Below, in pieces: positions 34,269-48,410 of a DNA stretch of 64,000 bases; positions within the stretch are counted from its first letter, which is position 1, and the number at the start of each line of letters is the position of its first letter. The notes under the pieces were generated by a model. That model worked only from the letters and a program-made list of their open reading frames with translations. It was not told where the DNA came from and did no database searches. Where the stretch lies: positions 122,001-186,000 of the forward strand of contig NW_026728925.1 of NCBI RefSeq assembly GCF_030272615.1, read 5' to 3'. The DNA is from Cryptomeria japonica (taxonomy: Eukaryota; Streptophyta; Pinopsida; Cupressales; Cupressaceae). Position numbers and translations under genes: made by a program.

Positions 34269-37200
34269 TGTAGTACCCCTGCCCTAATCTATTTCTAACC
34301 TTGGTTTAATCTTGATTAGTTTATCGTAATATTATGTTATAGTCAGATGTTTGATTTAACGCATAGCTATTGATGTGGTTTTCACACTAATTGTATGCAA
34401 GTTGTTCAGTGTTCCTATTTCTTGGTATTAATATTGGGCTAACGCTTTCATTAAATTTTATATATGTATGCATGTATGACTCTTGGTTGCAGGAGATTTC
34501 AGGTACAATGCCGCATGAGTGCGAGGTTCGTCTTCACCTGGAATTGTAGGTTTGAGTGTACCTTTTAATCCTTAGAGTCGGATTAGGTGGTCGTAAGACC
34601 CTAGTTGACCTTAGTCGTGCTCCAGTGACCATCGCCAGTCGTCGTCGGTATCCCTTTTTGTTTGGGTTTGTGAGTCGTCTGTTTGGTTGACCCTGTCATT
34701 TTGCGTGCTGGGCGTGAATGGTTAAATTGGTTAATTAGTCCTTAGTAATTATCTTGATTAAATACGTATTTGTGCATTAGAGATTTATGGACTAAATTAT
34801 TCTGGTTTCCGTTATGCGATTTTCGTTGATATTGGATTGCTCGTTTTTAATTGGGAGTAAGTTCGATTAATTAACTGATTTGGAATATTTAATGCATTTT
34901 ATATATGCTGTTGAAAAAGAAAGTTTTATATTTTATTGCGATAGACGTAATTGTATTCTGTTGGCATTTAGAATTTGAAAGATTAAATTTCAGTTAAATG
35001 AGAAATCGATTTTGGATTTGGAAAGCAAGTTAATTTGTTGTTTTAATTAGAAAAGTATTAAATTGGAGAATTATTTTTAAATAAAAATTTTAATTCCCAA
35101 AAAATAGAAATTTTGGGTCAACTCTTCCATATAACCCAAATTTGGGGAAAAATGGAAGGATGGACAAAATTGGAGAAGATTTTGGTTGGGAAACAAATTT
35201 TGGAGGTTTTGGGAAGGAATGATGCTGGATCTGGAGGTGGGCTCTCCTTCAGCCATTCTAGGATTGCGTATTATGGTAGGATTCTGAACTGCCTTTCTTG
35301 TTGCCAAATCCAATCTTTGATTGCTTTCAGTTTTAAATTGGATTAGTGAGTTTAAATCCATGTTTTAGCTGTGTTCTTCAAGAAAATGCATGGCTGTATC
35401 ATTATGTTTAAATGGATTATCTTGCCATGTCTGGTTTTCTCTTTGTTTAATAAAAATAAATTTATTTGAGGTTTTATTCCTCATGGTTGTTTGGGCGTTT
35501 GAAACCCTTCGTATTTAGGGAAGGATGAACTCACCAAAGAAATTTGTTACCGAAACAACCCTGTTAAATCGAATTTATGTTAAATCGAAATTTGTTTCAT
35601 CAATTTCGAAGTGGACGTTTTGGGTTGTGTTCGACCCTGTGCGTTATTTGTTTTGTTGACCGAACTGGGCGGAGGTTTTGTGTTAAACCCATGGGTTGGG
35701 GTTGGAGGCGGGGAGCAGAGCTCCCCCGCTCCTCCTCCCCTCTCCCCCGCTAGCCCCTTACCCTTCCCCCGTTTCCGTGCTCCTCCCTCGCTACTGTTTG
35801 GGCCGCGGCTCATGGTGGTGGCCGCAGGGCGCCGCAGCACCTGCGGGCACCACTGTGAGCGCCGCCCACGGTGGTTCCCCGGCGCTGCGGCTAGGGCACA
35901 GCCCGCCCTCGCCTAGGGTTTTTATAATGCACTTTGTTTTGTTTAAAACATAGTTTATAAAACGTTTTTTTTAATGTGTTTTTTTTTATCATTCAAAAAA
36001 TGCATATGTTATGTAATGTCAATTTTGATGTATGTTATTTTTTTATGTTGAGTTTTGTTAGTTCTTAATTTCGGTTAAGGAGGCATTAATCGTCACAAAT
36101 GTTAGTTTGATAATGATTAATTTTATAATAGAGCTTATAGGTTAATTGTTATTTAGCTTCATTTCGCGACTTATGCCCTCTTTCCAATTAAGTTCTACGA
36201 CTGTAATATTGCAATTTAATATTGTCGATTATTCTCTGATTGATCTTGGATTAATAAATCTAGATCTTACCGTCTAGCTGATTAGAGCATTTGGCCATTT
36301 GAGGTATTACTGTTTAAAAGCAAAATAGAGAATAATATGTTATTGGGAAATCGTTATAATACGATGGAATTACTATTGATGATGTTAAATGCTATCGTAG
36401 AACATATCATTTGAGTAATTGTAAAGTAGTGAAATATTTATCGTTGGGCATTAGAAATTTAACGATATGCTTTGGAAATGATTATCTCCATTTAGATTTT
36501 CTTTCTATATTTTTATATTCCGTGATCCGTATTATGCTTCTAGGATTGAAAATTATGAATCTGTAGAGATTGATTTCGAACCAGTATGTTAATGATGTCT
36601 TGTTGGAGATTAAATATCTTATTTTAGTTGATTAATGGCTGTTTGAATTTTATTAATATAAATTGGTTAAAAACTCATTATGGCTTAATTTGCCTGTTCG
36701 ATGCTTTGAACCTTAGGAGTTAGAAAACCAAGAACAATCTATTCCTAGATGAGATAGATAATTGTAAGCTGATTTAGATCTTGTAGAAAACTTGATCGAT
36801 TTTAATGTTTAAATCAATTTGAGGAAATATTGTCTTTTCTTATTATTGCCTTGCGAGTTTAATTTCTGTATTCGCCTTTAATTATGAAATGGCATGTTTT
36901 GCTTTGTTTAGTAGGACCCTGTCGTATGGATTGACTTGGGGTACCTGTTTCAGTCCTCGATTCCGAGTTGACTGTTGTATTGTGTTGTTGTCATAGTTGG
37001 TCATATCCTCTTTGTGTGAGTCGAATGATGATTCATGATTGACCTTAGTTTGTCAGGTCTCTAGTTATAGTACCGTCAGTGAGTGTTCATCTTTGATTCG
37101 TGTTTGACCAGATGATTGTTTCTTCCTTCTTGAACTCCGTTCGTCAGACCATGCCTATTCCTTGGTTTTTGAGTTTGTCTGAGTTTGTTCTAGTGTCGTA

Positions 37201-37843
37201 TGGGAAAGTGGCTTTCGATTGGGGGCCACGCCCAAAGTGGCTGCTGGGTAACCCGTCGAAAGTGAGTCTAATAAGTGATAACCTATGTAGATTAGAAAAT
37301 AATCTCTAAATAAGATAATGTACCTCACACATGGGACGAGTGCTATCATAGATTCGACATGCTGTGAGAAGGCCTGAAATGGAAAACCATCTTCCTTGTC
37401 TTCGCGAGAGGATGTGGGTCCACATGAGGCTTGGATGGGCCGGAAGCTCGGATTAGGTTGCCAGGGTAACCCAGTGTATGGGGCCGGGACCTATGAAGTC
37501 TTGCCATGGTATCCATACCAGGTTGTGTGATGACACTTGTCCCTACGTTCGCTAGTGTGTTGTCATTTTGTCCTGTTAGGAGTACCTTTGTGAGTCATCC
37601 TTTGTCTCTACCCTTGTGAGTGTTGGTTTCATGTTAGACCTTGGGTGGTGATGGCTCAGTTTTATGGATGCTCTCATGGACCTCTTGTTTTAGCTTTGAT
37701 TATGTTCAGCTGGATCCTGTTCTTTTCAAGGATCGTTTATGTATTAATTGACCGATGCGGTCGTTTGGATATTGTTTATGTATCGCCTTGATGGCTGGAT
37801 TGTAATGGTGTAACCTCTTGTATTCTTAACTTTATTATTATCA
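34269..37843 (+). repeat. 5' LTR of element copy 2, 3'-truncated
   Basis: Ends at the same ATTATCA junction as in copy 1 and carries the same 5'-LTR-specific states. It keeps the ancestral CTTAATTTCGG near 36065, where copy 1 has mutated to CTTAATTTTGG. Confidence 0.85.
35692..35918 (+). other. GC-rich block in 5' LTR, copy 2
   Basis: Counterpart of the block at 6399-6626, also lacking the 18-bp duplication. Several CpG sites have become TpG or CpA (CGCAGCACC for CGCGGCACC, CTCATGGTGG for CTCACGGTGG), a pattern expected from deamination of methylated cytosines. Confidence 0.7.
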
Positions 37844-37886
37844 AACTAACATTTGTGACGATTAATGCCTCCTTAACCGAAATTAA
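37837..37886 (-). repeat. 50-bp inverted LTR segment, element copy 2
   Basis: Exact reverse complement of 36065-36114 in the same element's 5' LTR, with the same junction as in copy 1. The rearrangement therefore predates duplication of the unit. Confidence 0.85.
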
Positions 37887-40594
37887 AAGATCATGCTACA
37901 TTATACATTTTCTCACTATAAGCCTATCATTTCAATTACACGGTTTTCATTTCACTACCGTTTAGAAGGATGACAATCAGCCGAACAAAAACATTTCCAA
38001 TAATTACGGTTGCACAGGAGGTTCTAGTTTTCCAAACCAAACAGAGATCAAGAGAAGCAATCTTTTTGATAATGCAAGACCTCTTAAGAACACTCACATA
38101 AATAATACAATATAGACACATGTCATAATCTGCAACCTATTAGAGAAGATCACATTACGATCAAAGATAAGCAAAGAGCTATTACCCAAATAAAACATAT
38201 TAGTGCACGCACATCAAACAAGCCTTTCATTCGCACTTTCTAAACACATTAAGGTAATTACATATACCCAAAAGCGAGTTCAATGGAGCATTTGCTAAAA
38301 TAAATCTTCAATCAAATTGGTTTAATGAAACACATAAGACAATCTTTCGGAGGACACATAAAACAATCTTTCAGGGAACACGTTAATACTCTCTCGAAGC
38401 TACAATAACATGCTCCTTTTAACACTTCTTCCACCAATCAAGCAGTTTCACATAATTCCACTATTCGCATAGCAAAGCACCTTACTAAGGTAGAATTTAA
38501 TCATGCTACTCCTACAAAACACACATGGAGAATTCTTTAAATGCACACATACAGTTTTCTCCCATTCACCCAAATAAATTTTAAACCCATAGCCCTTTTA
38601 ATAATCTAAAAACATAAGCGACATAAGGCTCACACAAGGGTTCAAGAAGTCACAACCTTTTCTCTTGCAACAAGAAACTCAAATCAAAGATAATCACACA
38701 TCTCCTAATCATAAGATTTTTAAAGATGGTATTAAAGAATGCAGTGATTTAAATAGAATGGTTATGAAACATGTGAAAGTGTATGTTTGCTTTTGGCTTC
38801 ATGAGTGATAGATGAAAGTCTTAAGCATTAGAAATGAACTTGAATAGTTAGTAATGTGAGTTCGGATGCTTAGTGAAATTTGATAGAGATATAGGAATGA
38901 TGTTATTTCCTTATAAGATTATGAATTGTTTATGATTTCAGTACTTAAATCTAGAGTAAACTTGATTCAGTTATTTATGTAGAAAGCATAATTGGAATCT
39001 TCCTTGTATAGATGTTAGCGTACTGAAAAGTACTCCCCGTAAATGTGACTAAACCAGTGCTGGTGTTTTCATGTGTGTTGTGAGAAACCAGTGCTTATTA
39101 TATGTGCCCATGGATTGGTGAAGTAATCAACCATGGAGGATATGTTGCTTATGAGTATGGGAAACCATACTGTTTATGTGATGTTGCTTATTTGTTTCCC
39201 TGCTGAGTACCAAACCTCGGGTTGTGGGTAACTCAGTATGTTAAGGGGAAGTATTCGAAGCGACCGTTCCTTGAATAGTATGGATTGGCGTACGAGTAAT
39301 ATCGACGCGAAGCGACCTTAGCTTCTCTACTTTGAGGAATGATATAGTTGTACTACTAAACTGTATCAAAGGTGTACTCAATACTTTCCCTTGTGATGAA
39401 CCGAGTTACCAGGTTCATGTGTGCCAGCCTTATTCCTATCCTTTTTTTTGAGCATATTGATGGAATTCTTTTGGAGCATCTGTTGCCTTGTCTTCATGAG
39501 AGGCGTGTTATTGTTCTTACATAAGTTGCCAACTGACCAGTGTTGGTAGACTTGTGGGTAGACCTTAGCCATGTATACCTCTGGCTTACGGTGAGTATCC
39601 TGAGAGGAACATCGCTATGCGGAGTGTGACCAGTGCGTGCCTTATCCGCGGGGTACACTGCCATGCGGGATACGTCCATTGCGTGCTTTGTCCGCTTGGA
39701 GTATTGCCATGCCATGCTGAGACACGATGCGGGATGTAGTAGACATTTCCATGCGGCTTACCGCTAGGTATTGGGTAGAGCCATGCCACGTGACAACGTG
39801 ATGCGGGGTGATGTCGAGGTGCACAACAAGGGATATTCACGAGGGACTTGTATGGAAGGTAGCACCGCTATGGTGTACCCTAGCACCATCAAGCCCTCGA
39901 GTGAGATGTTGGATTTTTATGATCTTATTATGGTTCTGGGATCAGGCATAGAGATGCTGATCGTGCATGTTATCTTTGACCGAGCATTAGACATGCTCAC
40001 ATGTGGCCTTTTCTGTTATGCATTCCAGTTATGTGGATGGTTATTATTTGTATCATGGAGTAAATTGTGTTAGCTTGTCACTATGTTATGGGACATAGTC
40101 TTTGGAAAGGTTTTCTTATACCTGGCAAGTGTAAACAATTGAGTTATTTATGTTGCTCTTATTTCATGAAAGTTAATTTGGTTGTAGAAATTGATATTTT
40201 GAGCTAGTTCTATTCAATAAAATTTTATGAAAAAGATGGATTGGTAAAGGAAATTGATCATGATGGCATGTTTCTTGTCATTTTTGGGTCGATGATTATG
40301 GTAATTGTTGTTTACCTCTTTGTAATGCTTTAATTTGGTGTAATGAAAGGAAGAAAATTCTTGTTTCTCTGCTATGATTGTGGATAATTCCTAGAATATT
40401 GTAAGGAATGTATGGATTTAGATGTATCTTGCCAATGGATAATGGCGTTTGTAAGGATTTTGCAATTATATTTCATTTATTTATGGAAAGATTTCTATGT
40501 GCAATTTGACCTTTGTTGAATGAGTTTCAGGGCTGATGCGTACGACATGTTCTCCATCTAGCCTTACGACTTCCAGGAGTAAGTCGGAACCTAG
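37887..40594 (+). other. Non-coding internal domain of element copy 2
   Basis: Same content as copy 1 (unassigned 0.85-kb piece, then degenerate CATGC repeats at about 39590-39825), but lacking the 518 bp corresponding to 10530-11047 of copy 1. No retroelement protein is encoded. Confidence 0.6.
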
Positions 40595-40604
40595 GGGGGG
40601 AGAA
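40595..40604 (+). other. Polypurine tract, element copy 2
   Basis: GGGGGGAGAA immediately before the 3' LTR, as in copy 1. Confidence 0.85.
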
Positions 40605-43600
40605 TGTAGTACCCCTGCCCTAATCTATTTCTAACCTTGGCTTAATCTTGATTAGTTTATCGTAATATTATGTTATAGTCAGATGTTTGATTTAACGCAT
40701 AGCTATTGATGTGGTTTTCACACTACTTGTATGCAAGTTGTTCAGTGTTCCTATTTCGTGGTATTAATATCGGGCTAATGCTTTCATTAAATTTTATATA
40801 TGTATGCATGTATGACTCTTGTTGCAGGAGATTTCAGGTACAATGCCGCATGAGTGCGAGGTTCGTCTTCACCTAGAATTGCAGGTTTGAGTGTACCTTT
40901 TAATCCTTAGAGTCGGATTAGGTGGTCGTAAGACCCTAGTTGACCTTAGTCGTGCTCCAGTGAGCATCGCCAGTCGTCGTCGGTATCCCTTTTTGTTTGG
41001 GTTTGCGAGTCGTCTGTTTGGTTGACCCTCTCGTTTTGCGTGCTTGGCATGAATGGTTAAACTGGTTAATTAGTCCTTAGTAATTATCTTGATTAAATAC
41101 GTATTTGTGGATTAGAGATTTATGGACTAAATTATTCTGGTTTCCGTTATGCGATTTTCGTTGATATTGGATTGCTCGTTTTTAATTGGGAGTAAGTTCG
41201 ATTAATTAACTGATTTGGAATATTTAATGCATTTTATATATGCTGTTGAAAAAGAAAGTTTTATATTTTATTGCGATAGACGTAATTGTATTCTGTTGGC
41301 TTTTAGAATTTGAAAGATTAAATTTCAGTTAAATGAGAAATCGATTTTGGATTTGGAAAGCAAGTTAGTTTGTTGTTTTAATTAGAAAAGTATTAAATTG
41401 GAGAATTATTTTTAAATAAAAATTTTAATTCCCAAAAAATAGAAATTTTGGGTCAACTCTTCCATATAACCCAAATTTGGGGAATGGAAGGATGGACAAA
41501 ATTGGAGAAGATTTTGGTTGGGAACAAATTTTGGAGGTTTTGGGAAGGAATGATGCTTGATCTCGAGGTGGGCTCTCCTTCAGCCATTCCAGGATTGCGT
41601 ATTATGGTAGGATTCTGAACTGCCTTTCTTGTTGCCAAATCCAATCTTTGATTGCTTTCAGTTTTAAATTGGATTAGTGAGTTTAAATCCATGTTTTAGC
41701 TGTGTTCTTCAAGAAAATGCATGGTTGTATCATTATGTTTAAATGGATTATCTTGCCATGTCTGGTTTTCTCTTTGTTTAATAAAAATAAATTTATTTGA
41801 GGTTTTATTCTTCATGGTTGTTTGGGCGTTTGAAACCCTTCATATTTAGGGAAGGATGAACTCACCAAAGAAATTTGTTACTGAAACAACCCTGTTAAAT
41901 CGAATTTATGTTAAATCGAAATTTGTTTCATCAATTTCGAAGTGGGCGTTTTGGGTTGTGTTCGAACCTGTGCGTTATTTGTTTTGTTGACCGAACTGGG
42001 CAGAGGTTTTGTGTTAAACCCATGGGTTGGGGTTGGAGGTGGGGAGCGGAGCTCCCCCGCTCCTCCTCCCCTCTCCCCCGCTCGCCCCTTACCCTTCCCC
42101 CGTTCCCGTGCTCCTCCCTCGCTACTGTTTGGGCCGCGGCTCACGGCGGTGGCCGTAGGGGCCGCGGTGGCCACAGGGCGCCGCGGCACCTGCGGGCACC
42201 ACCGTGAGCGCCGCCCACGGTGGTTCCCCGACGCTGCGGCTAGGGCACAGCCCGCCCTCGCCTAGGGTTTTTATAATGCGCTTTGTTTTGTTTAAAACAT
42301 AGTTTATAAAATGTTTTTTTTAATGTGTTTTTTTTTATCATTCAAAAAATGCATATGTTATGTAATGTCAATTTTGATGTATGTTATTTTTTTATGTTGA
42401 GTTTTGTTAGTTCTTAATTTCGGTTAAGGAGGCATTAATCGTCACAAATGTTAGTTTGATAATGATTAATTTTATAATAGAGCTTATAGGTTAATTGTTA
42501 TTTAGCTTCATTTCGCGACTTATGCCCTCTTTCCAATTAAGTTCTACGACTGTAATATTGCAATTTAATATTATCGATTATTCTCTGATTGATCTTGGAT
42601 TAATAAATCTAGATCTTACCATCTAGCTGATTAGAGCATTTGGCCATTTGAGGTATTACTGTTTAAAAGCAAAATAGAGAATAATATGTTATTGGGAAAT
42701 CGTTATAATACGATGGAATTACTATTGATGATGTTAAATGCTATCGTAGAACATATCATTTGAGTAATTGTAAAGTAGTGAAATATTTATCGTTGGGCAT
42801 TAGAAATTTAACGATATGCTTTGGAAATGATTATCTCCATTTAGATTTTCTTTCTATATTTTTATATTCCGTGATCCGTATTATGCTTCTGGGATTGAAA
42901 ATTATGAATCTGTAGAGATTGATTTCGAACCAGTATGTTAATGATGTCTTGTTGGAGATTAAATATCTTATTTTAGTTGATTAATGGCTGTCTGAATTTT
43001 ATTAATATAAATTGGTTAAAAACTCATTATGGCTTAATTTGCCTGTTCGATGCTTTGAACCTTAGGAGTTAGAAAACCAAGAACAATCTATTCCTAGATG
43101 AGATAGATAATTGTAAGCTGATTTAGATCTTGTAGAAAACTTGATCGATTTTAATGTTTAAATCAATTTGAGGAAATATTGTCTTTTCTTATTATTGCCT
43201 TGCGAGTTTAATTTCTGTATTCGCCTTTAATTATGAAATGGCATGTTTTGCTTTGTTTAGTAGGACCCTGTCGTATGGATTGACTTGGGGTACCTGTTTC
43301 AGTCCTCGATTCCGAGTTGACTGTTGTATTGTGATGTTGTCATAGTTGGTCATATCCTCTTTGTGTGAGTCGAATGAAGATTCATGACTGACCTTAGTTT
43401 GTCAGGTCTCTAGTTAGAGTACCGTCAGTGAGTGTTCATCTTTGAGTCGTGTTTGACCAGATGATTGTTTCTTCCTTCTTGAACTCCGTTCATCAGACCA
43501 TGCCTATTCCTTGGTTTTTGAGTTCGTCTGAGTTTGTTCTAGTGTCGTATGGGAAAGTGGCTTTCGATTGGGGGCCGCGCCCAAAGTGGCTGCTGGGTAA

Positions 43601-44952
43601 CCCGTCGAAAGTGAGTCTAATAAGTGATAACCTATGTAGATTAGAATGTAATCTCTAAATAAGATAATGTACCTCACACATGGGATGAGTGCTATCATAG
43701 ATTCGACATGCTGTGAGAAGGCCTGAAATGGCAAACCATCTTCCTTGTCTTCACGAGAGGATGTGTGGGTCCACATGAGGCTTGGATGGGCCGGAAGCTC
43801 GGATTAGGTTGCCAGGGTAACCCAGTGTATGGGGCCGGGACCTATGAAGTCTTGCCATGGTATCCATACCAGGTTGTGTGATGACACTTGTCCCTACGTT
43901 CGCTAGTGTGTTGTCATTTTTCCCTGTTAGGAGTACCTTTGTGAGTCGTCCTTTGTCTCTGCCCTTGTGAGTGTCGGTTTCATGTTAGACCTTGGGTGGT
44001 GATGGCTCAGTTTTATGGATGCTCTCATGGACCTCTTGTTTTAGCTTTGATTATGTTCAGCTGGATCCTGTTCTTTTCAAGGATCGTTTATGTATTAATT
44101 GACCGATGCGGTCGTTTGGATATTGTTTATGTATCACCTTGATGGCTGGATTGTAATGGTGTAACCTCTTGTATTCTTAACTTTATTATTATCAGAGGGG
44201 TCTTGCAGTTGCGCAGACCCGGAGATGTAGCCCTTAGGGGTGAACTCCGAGATCATTATGGTGTTATGTGATGTTTTTCTCTTATGTTTCCTTTATTCAG
44301 CTTTATCATGTATGATTAACTTATGTTAGAATGGTTAAGTGAATAAATGGAATTAACTTTAAATGTTTATATGTGGTTCCTTCTTGAATGCCATGTTGAT
44401 CGAATGCTTAAGTGGTTTAGATGAGATTTATCGTAGATGCTAGTATGCAATCATCTTTTGAAATGCAATAAGTTGGAATATGAATGAATGTAACTTAGAG
44501 TAATGAATTATACTCAGTTGTTGTTAAGGAATTTAAATATGCTTGGAAAGATCTCTTATGTTATGATAAAATCCTAGTGTATTAGAATGTTAGATGTATG
44601 GTTTGTAATTTTAAATGAAAAGCTTGAATGAAGAATATGAATGGATCTTAATGATGAATCTTCGCTTGTGATTTATATTTCCCTCTTTTAAAAGAAATTA
44701 TCCTGATTATGATTTATCTCGTTTTTAAGATATTCAGCTCATGGGATTAATTGTGTGAGTTAAGTGAATTGTGAAATTTAAGTAATCTCGTTGGGAAACT
44801 CTTTAGGTGTTATTTGATGTCTTCCGCTATGTAATCTGAATCTTTGATATCTTGTTGCATCTTATGTGTTGTAACTTTAAAAAAAAAAAAATTTGCACTC
44901 TATTCTTGTGTTTTGGCTTAATCCCTTCGGGGTTTCCTGGTGGGGCATTACA
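40605..44952 (+). repeat. 3' LTR of element copy 2 (4,348 bp, complete)
   Basis: Complete LTR with the 3'-LTR-specific states and the 18-bp duplication in its CpG-rich block (42023-42268), as in copy 1's 3' LTR. Terminal bases are GGGGCATTACA. Confidence 0.88.
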
Positions 44953-47471
44953 TAAACTAATTCCTTATGAGCTTGCCACTAAATATGGTTGAGACATAAT
45001 AGTCCTAGGGTGATTTACATTTGGAGGCATATAATCAAGTCCAATGTGCAGTAAATAGTGTTGAAGACTTGCTCAAGAAATGAACTATAGCCCTTTGAAA
45101 TTTACAAATTTGAGGGATATTTCAATTCAAATTATTACATATTATGCTAGGTCCTAGAAATGTAGTGTAATTAATAAATATGCATATGTCTATGACGCTT
45201 GTTTTGAATGTTCATTTTTTTTAATGTAAATAGGCTATTTGAGTATTTGGACCATGGATCATACAGGGAATATACAAATATATTATTAATTTTAAAATCA
45301 CTTACCCTCCCTATATCTCCATATGGTATATCACCCTTTTTCACACTTTCTTGGAAGCCTTCTCTAGTTAATGGACAAAGTAGGTAGGAAATTAATGGGT
45401 TCTATACTTCATCTATGTTAAAGATGTAGTGTTTGTTTGAATGAACCCTTTGTGGCTATATATACATTTCTCATCTAGAAATTGTAGAAATTTTTAGTAT
45501 TTCTTTATTACCCTTATGTTGAATATATTACGATTTTTGTAGAAGAAGTCTGTCTAATTAAGTAATGATTTTACTTAGTACCCATATTTCTTCTTTTTGG
45601 GAAAAGGTTGATGATAATATAGGATACAATATGTATCACTATTGAAGAATTGTAATCAAAATTTATGTTTCTCCTATGGTTCCTCATTACTTGTTTATTT
45701 ATAACCAACTAATAGTTATAGTAATCATATGGTACATGTATGAGGTGGATAAATTTCATTCTAAGTAGCATTAAAAAGATAGTTACAACATTACCAATTT
45801 GAAGCTGAGAACATCACTATATTATTAAGGGAGTCTTATGATCTTGTGGCTGGAATGGTGAAAGGTTATGGACTAAAATTGTATAAGAAAATATATTAAA
45901 ATCCCAAGAATATTATTCATAGAGTGTTCACTAAAATATTGGAAGGTCTTTTAATAAGAATAAATAATTTGAAGGGGATTATTTGTGAAGAAAATCCATA
46001 AAAAACTGAGAGAGATGGTAGGATGGACAATATGGATAGGATGGTAGGAGCTGAGTTGATGTGGAAGTTGAATGATTTAGGGTATAAATGATGTTTCAAT
46101 GATATCAAAGACACAATGAAGATATAATAGATTCTATAACTTTTAAGGTTGGGAAACACACACATAATAAACATGTATTTTTTCCATCCCATTGACGGTA
46201 GGAAGAATGTGATAATTAGGCATAGTAGCTTATGGATATTTTTGGAGACAATTTCATGGAAGATGTAAGGAAAAAAAAATGTTTATAATTCTTCTCTAAT
46301 AAATCTCTATGGTAGCTAACTACCAATTAAAAGTGTAGAATTTTTGTGTGAAAAATGGAGATGAAACTCAAATAGCTAACTATCAATTGGCCAAAATATC
46401 TAGCTATACTATTGAGGACCAATTTATCATAAATGAGGCACTCAAGATAGTTGTCATATTTTTTGTATGTCACTAAAAAAAATGAAAAAGTGTAGGGGAC
46501 CATGACGCAAAGCTTGAACATATTAAATCTTGGTCCCCACAAAATGATTTGAAGCTTTAGGCAAAGCATATGGCCATGAATATTTTATAAAGGGAAAACA
46601 CACCAGGGAACAATTATAGCTTGCTAATGTGATTGAATAGAACCCATTCAATGGTCTTGATTAAATTATTATTGTAAGAGAACTAAAGCTCTAAAGGCGA
46701 GCAAAGAATTTGACAATGTATGATTTTAATGTCAACATTATTATGAAGGAAAAGGTTTCCACATTGTTTTGTTAGAATTCTATCAACTCTTGTTCATGAT
46801 TCAAATTGTCTTGGCTTCATTAATATTTGAAATCAAATTAACTATGTGTGCTAAGCACATTACTAAAACCTTTGAACAAGATGAAATTTGCAATGGCCTG
46901 CTTCATCGTGTTTTTCTTAATTTTCCTTTAAATTTTTACATTAAAAAAATTATATATTACATAAAAATTGGTAAACCCTAATATAATATTTGGAGTGACA
47001 AATATACATTATAATGTGTATTAAAGCTTTGGTCAGATCCAAACCATAACGTACGGCCTGTTGTAGCAGGCTCATCATATAAGTTGTGTATGTTTTACAA
47101 AGCGCGATTAAAATCTTACTAATTTATAATCCTTTCAAGTATTATGGATAGGCCATTTCTTAGTTTTCTCAAACACGTAACTTTTTGTGACACCATAGCA
47201 AAAGTCTGTTGAAATTTTTTATGTACCTTTCGTGAATCATATTTAAGATCTGATTAAACTGAATATGTATATTCTTCAATACAAATGAAATTATATCCAC
47301 TCAAGATAGATGAAAGCGATCTGGCCTTTAAAATGTGTCAGTGGTTAGTCAATGGCGATAGATGATATTTCTCCCTATCACCGCAGATCTGGATTGAAAA
47401 ATACGTAAATGTATACTGGGTATCCATGGCAGAATATCTTAATTAGGTGATTGGATCCACAATAAGTGTAT

Positions 47472-47672
47472 TCAACAGCAACTAGGATCTGGAATGTTGC
47501 CTTCACAGTTAGGACACGACGCTAACATCTCCACAATTTCAAGCAGATTATCAATGCCTGCATTTGTATTCACTATTTTGTTGAGGATTGGTCGAGCAGA
47601 GACAGCGAGGGAAAACACAACGTTGAGCACAAGCAGCAGTGCCATAACTTTCAGAAGCATCGATCTCGACAT
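47472..47672 (-). CDS. Small secreted four-cysteine peptide, 66 aa, unit 3
   Basis: Protein identical to the unit 1, 2 and 4 copies, with the signal peptide to Ala26 and cysteines at 53, 56, 65 and 66. Its TATA box is at 47774-47781. It lies 2.5 kb downstream of the retroelement, whose nearby LTR has visibly not disrupted the gene or its promoter. Confidence 0.72.
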   Translation of the reverse strand: MSRSMLLKVMALLLVLNVVFSLAVSARPILNKIVNTNAGIDNLLEIVEMLASCPNCEGNIPDPSCC

Positions 47673-47773
47673 ACTAATTGGCAGAATGAATGTTAACAAA
47701 TGAAAAAACGTATTCGGTTTAGCGAGATAGAGAGCGAAGATCGAGAATGGTGATCGATAAACAAGGAAAATCG

Positions 47774-48051
47774 TATTTATAGAGACAGACGACGGCGTGT
47801 GAGTATGTTTGATCAAGTCAAAATTAAAATTTGTTCAACTAGGGTGATATTCAAAGTAAAAAATGGCGCGTGGAACTGCAACATTTCAAGACGCGACAAA
47901 GGGACTTTGAATATCAACGTTGACTTATTCATATTGCACGTCAATTGTCTTCGCTTTCTATCAAGCATGAAAGCACCTTTAACACCAATATCACCAATTT
48001 CAATTTTGACCTATTCAAACATTTGCACTCCATCGTCCATCTCTATAAATA
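47774..48051. promoter_or_regulatory. Shared bidirectional promoter, unit 3
   Basis: TATAAATA boxes at 47774-47781 and 48044-48051 with both TTGAC cores kept. Differences from units 1 and 2 are CAAGACGCGACAAAG (others GAGGCGAC) and ATCAACGTTGAC (others CATTGAC). Unit 4 shares both changes. Confidence 0.7.
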
Positions 48052-48185
48052 CGATTTACCTGGTTTATACATCACCATTCTCGATCTTCGCTCTCTATCT
48101 CTTAAAAAATTCACTCGGCTCTTCTTTCTTCATTTGTAAACCAATACGTACGTTTCTTTGCTTGATATTCATTCTGGCAATTAGT

Positions 48186-48410
48186 ATGGAGAGATCGATT
48201 CATCTGAAAGTTATGGCAGTGCTGCTCATGCTCAACGCTATGGTTTTCCTCGCTGTCTCTGCTCGACCAATCCTGACGGAAAAAGTGAATACAAATGCAA
48301 GCGTGAACAACAATGATTCAATTGATAATCTGGTTGAAATTGTGGAGATGTTAGCATCTGGTTCTAACTGTTCAGGCAACATCAAAGATCCTAATTGCCG
48401 CAAAAGATAA
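48186..48410 (+). CDS. Small secreted two-cysteine peptide, 74 aa, unit 3
   Basis: Same as the unit 1 copy except Val11 to Ala in the hydrophobic core of the signal peptide (KVMAVLL), a conservative change that should not affect secretion. The mature peptide is unchanged. Its partner gene also has Ala at this place, so either the change is a reversion toward the paralogue or it arose by conversion. Confidence 0.7.
   Translation: MERSIHLKVMAVLLMLNAMVFLAVSARPILTEKVNTNASVNNNDSIDNLVEIVEMLASGSNCSGNIKDPNCRKR

Larger units (their letters stand above)
34269..44952 (+). mobile_element. LARD-like non-autonomous LTR element, copy 2
   Basis: Same element at the same target base as copy 1, with flanks AAAAC (34264-34268) and the identical mismatched TAAAC (44953-44957). 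It shares the truncated 5' LTR and the inverted-segment junction, so both copies descend from one insertion followed by duplication of the host unit. It is 520 bp shorter, almost entirely because of a 518-bp deletion in the internal domain at about 39827. Confidence 0.85.
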
